Below, piece by piece: positions 61,901-64,000 of a stretch of 64,000 bases of DNA. The notes under the pieces were generated by a model. That model made no database searches. It was given only the letters and a program-made list of their open reading frames with translations, and was not told where the DNA came from. Within the stretch, counting starts at the first letter, position 1, and each line of letters begins with the position of its first letter. Source of the DNA: Manduca sexta (Eukaryota > Arthropoda > Insecta > Lepidoptera > Sphingidae). The stretch spans positions 4,323,116-4,387,115 of the forward strand of contig NC_051121.1 of the NCBI RefSeq assembly GCF_014839805.1, written 5' to 3'. Position numbers and translations under genes: made by a program.

Positions 61901-64000
61901 ATTAAATTGTATTGAAAATCTCGCATTATTGCGTGTCTTAGTATAAATACGATTAAAACCATTTGTCAAATGAAAACCGTTGATTCTTCAAGATAATTTA
62001 GAATAATTACAAGTTACTGTAACAAATATCGAGTAATTTTAATTCTTTATGCCAATGCTGATAAGAAATGCACTTAATACTATTATAATGAACTTGTGAC
62101 CCATGACATACTTATATAAAATAATTTACACCACGATTCATATTATTCTCACCTTGACGATTTTATTTAAACAAATTGTGAGAATTAAATGTTTGGGTTC
62201 TAAACATTTAACACTTTAAATTTATGTATATTAACAATATACATATGTTTTAAAGATTTATATAAATTATCAATTCAGTCTTAACCATTCCTTTTTTAAA
62301 TTAATATGTTAAAGTTTCATGATACCTTATACTTCATAAGTAAAATATCCTTAAAGTTAAAAAGAAAAATGCAACTGCACCCATCCTGTATATTCGACGC
62401 TAAAATCGACCCTAACCTTGGGGAAGCCTCGCCTCGGTCGCGTACGCAGAAAAAATGTGGAACTTTACACCTGGTCGTAACCATAGAGATCAAATCACTA
62501 CACACTGTTACATTACTGCTAGTTAAATCACCCCTAAGTGTAAGTCACAAGGTTCATTTTCCCTATTTTCGGGGATCATTTTGAATGTTCTTAGTGGAAT
62601 CTAAATCGATCGCTCGTGTGAACTGTAACGGTTTTTTATTGACATTGCCGGCAAAGGAAAGTCTTACATCCGAACAGATTTAAATACAAGTGACATATCC
62701 GAATAGGGATATTTTTATTATGATTATATACAATAAATTGAATTGATTCTTAAGGCGCTTTATACATTTACTTATAAAAATATATACTGACTATCTAATA
62801 TACTTACATATCAATATGAAATAATAAAGCGTATGGACACTAAAAATCATACTAATACATCGCACTCATATGATTTTTATTAATCCTTTTATACAATTCA
62901 TAAATAAATTTCAATTAAAGTTGACTACATAACAAAAGCGCTTGATCTATTGTGAAAATAGACATGTAGTTATTTTTCGAACCCAAGTGCATAATATCAA
63001 TTACAAAAGCCTACAAAAAATGCTGATGTAATTTTATATCCAATAAAAAGCATTCCATTTTCAAATATTTTTCGATAGAGCACAGAACGCGTGCCGTACA
63101 GCCAACCGTGGCGTATGGGACGAGCAGATGACACGCGACCGTTATGCCAGGTGCACGCACACACCGCGACTTTATTGGTTTGACGGGCGGACGTTGGTGC
63201 GAATTGTAATAGATAATTGTTTTGAAAGGTCTGCCATATGATAAGTTAAATTTATAACTTGTATATTTATTACTTGATCAAGTTTTATAATGCGAAAAAT
63301 ACGATCTCTTCATATTTTTACAAACGCACAAATGTGGTTCCTTATCTAAGTATTAATAACACTTATATCTTCAAATTCCAAGGTTAGTGAAGATGTTTGT
63401 TTGATGTAAACGCTAAAACCGTTGCAGAAATAACCATAAAATTTGTCACACAAATAGCCCAAGTCCTGGATTTATAACAAGTAAATACGTCATTAATAAT
63501 TATTATATGTAGATAAATTCCTTTTTATTTTGTAAAAGCTGTGTGTTTTCTTCGTGAGAGGTTTCGTGCGAGTTACAAGCAAAACTTAGATTTACATAAA
63601 TGATTACACCTCATATATGTATGCCGTATAAACTAAGTTACTTATAAGCAAATTGTGTAAGTAAGGAGCATCATTTACATTCACTACTGATGGTAGACCG
63701 TTCGTTACAAATGAAGCGTGATATTTGAAAGTCATGGAAGGTATATATGAATCTACCAAGGAAAGGATTAACATTTTGCCGTGAGCAATGTTGCAGCATC
63801 TCGACTATTAATTATGACCAGAAATGACGTTTATTGCAATTTAATTTCTCACATCGTCTTCGTGAAGGGTGTTGCTTTCAAACATTACATAAATAGAATT
63901 TACTAATCGGTTGCATTCTTGGTAAAAAAACCTATCATGTGATTAAATTTTGGGTAACTATTCCAAAACACAACTCAGATGATTTTTATGACATGAATTT

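Larger units (their letters stand above)
49482..64000. other. long interval without a recognised gene
   Basis: AT-rich DNA. Visible items are a GATTT microsatellite (51189), a short 13-bp tandem repeat (52469), a perfect hairpin (54064), a SINE fragment (55935), a MITE copy (55811), a Helitron 3' end (57115) and a LINE tail (58868). GC-rich patches at 59590-59690 and 63085-63200 are unexplained. None of the open frames of 60-94 codons shows a known domain. Confidence 0.6.

Overview
This is an AT-rich nuclear DNA segment from an insect, very probably a moth or butterfly (Lepidoptera). The evidence is small exons split by large AT-rich introns, an insect-type myosin light chain kinase, cytosolic ribosomal protein S16, and dispersed repeats typical of lepidopteran genomes: Helitrons ending in GCAAAAGCTAG, tRNA-headed SINEs, and short non-LTR 3' tails. 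No bacterial, phage, CRISPR or viral system was seen.

Layout. (1) 7152-31731, + strand: a calcium/calmodulin-type myosin light chain kinase gene. Its six shared exons have fully compatible splice phases. It then has two alternative 3' terminal exons that use the same donor at 28370. Exon 7A (29522-30689) adds a 388-residue low-complexity tail. Exon 7B (31521-31731) adds a short tail carrying a canonical calmodulin-binding/autoinhibitory segment. A candidate alternative first coding exon lies at 11048-11156. (2) 31732-34825: the tail-to-tail interval between the kinase and RpS16, occupied by a 765-bp Helitron and a SINE. (3) 34826-38024, - strand: complete RpS16 in five coding exons, 151 residues, with a pyrimidine-rich (TOP-like) leader. 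(4) 38025-64000: no complete gene. A probable non-coding first exon of a + strand gene ends at 38696, and an isolated 52-nt exon-like segment lies at 49430-49481. They may belong to one gene with long introns that runs off the right edge. The rest is intronic or intergenic DNA with repeats.

How the genes relate. The kinase would phosphorylate the regulatory light chain of myosin II. The two 3' ends predict one isoform that calcium/calmodulin can regulate and one that lacks that switch. RpS16 is a housekeeping 40S protein gene. It converges on the kinase at its 3' end and is divergent from the partial + strand gene at its 5' end.

The most interesting structures are the alternative kinase C-termini, a duplicated tryptophan motif in the long tail, two Helitron copies with exactly 123-bp internal repeats (six and three units), a 365-bp near-perfect palindrome at 45797-46161, two more TIR elements (6041-7059 and 47960-48176), and two retroposons with intact target-site duplications.
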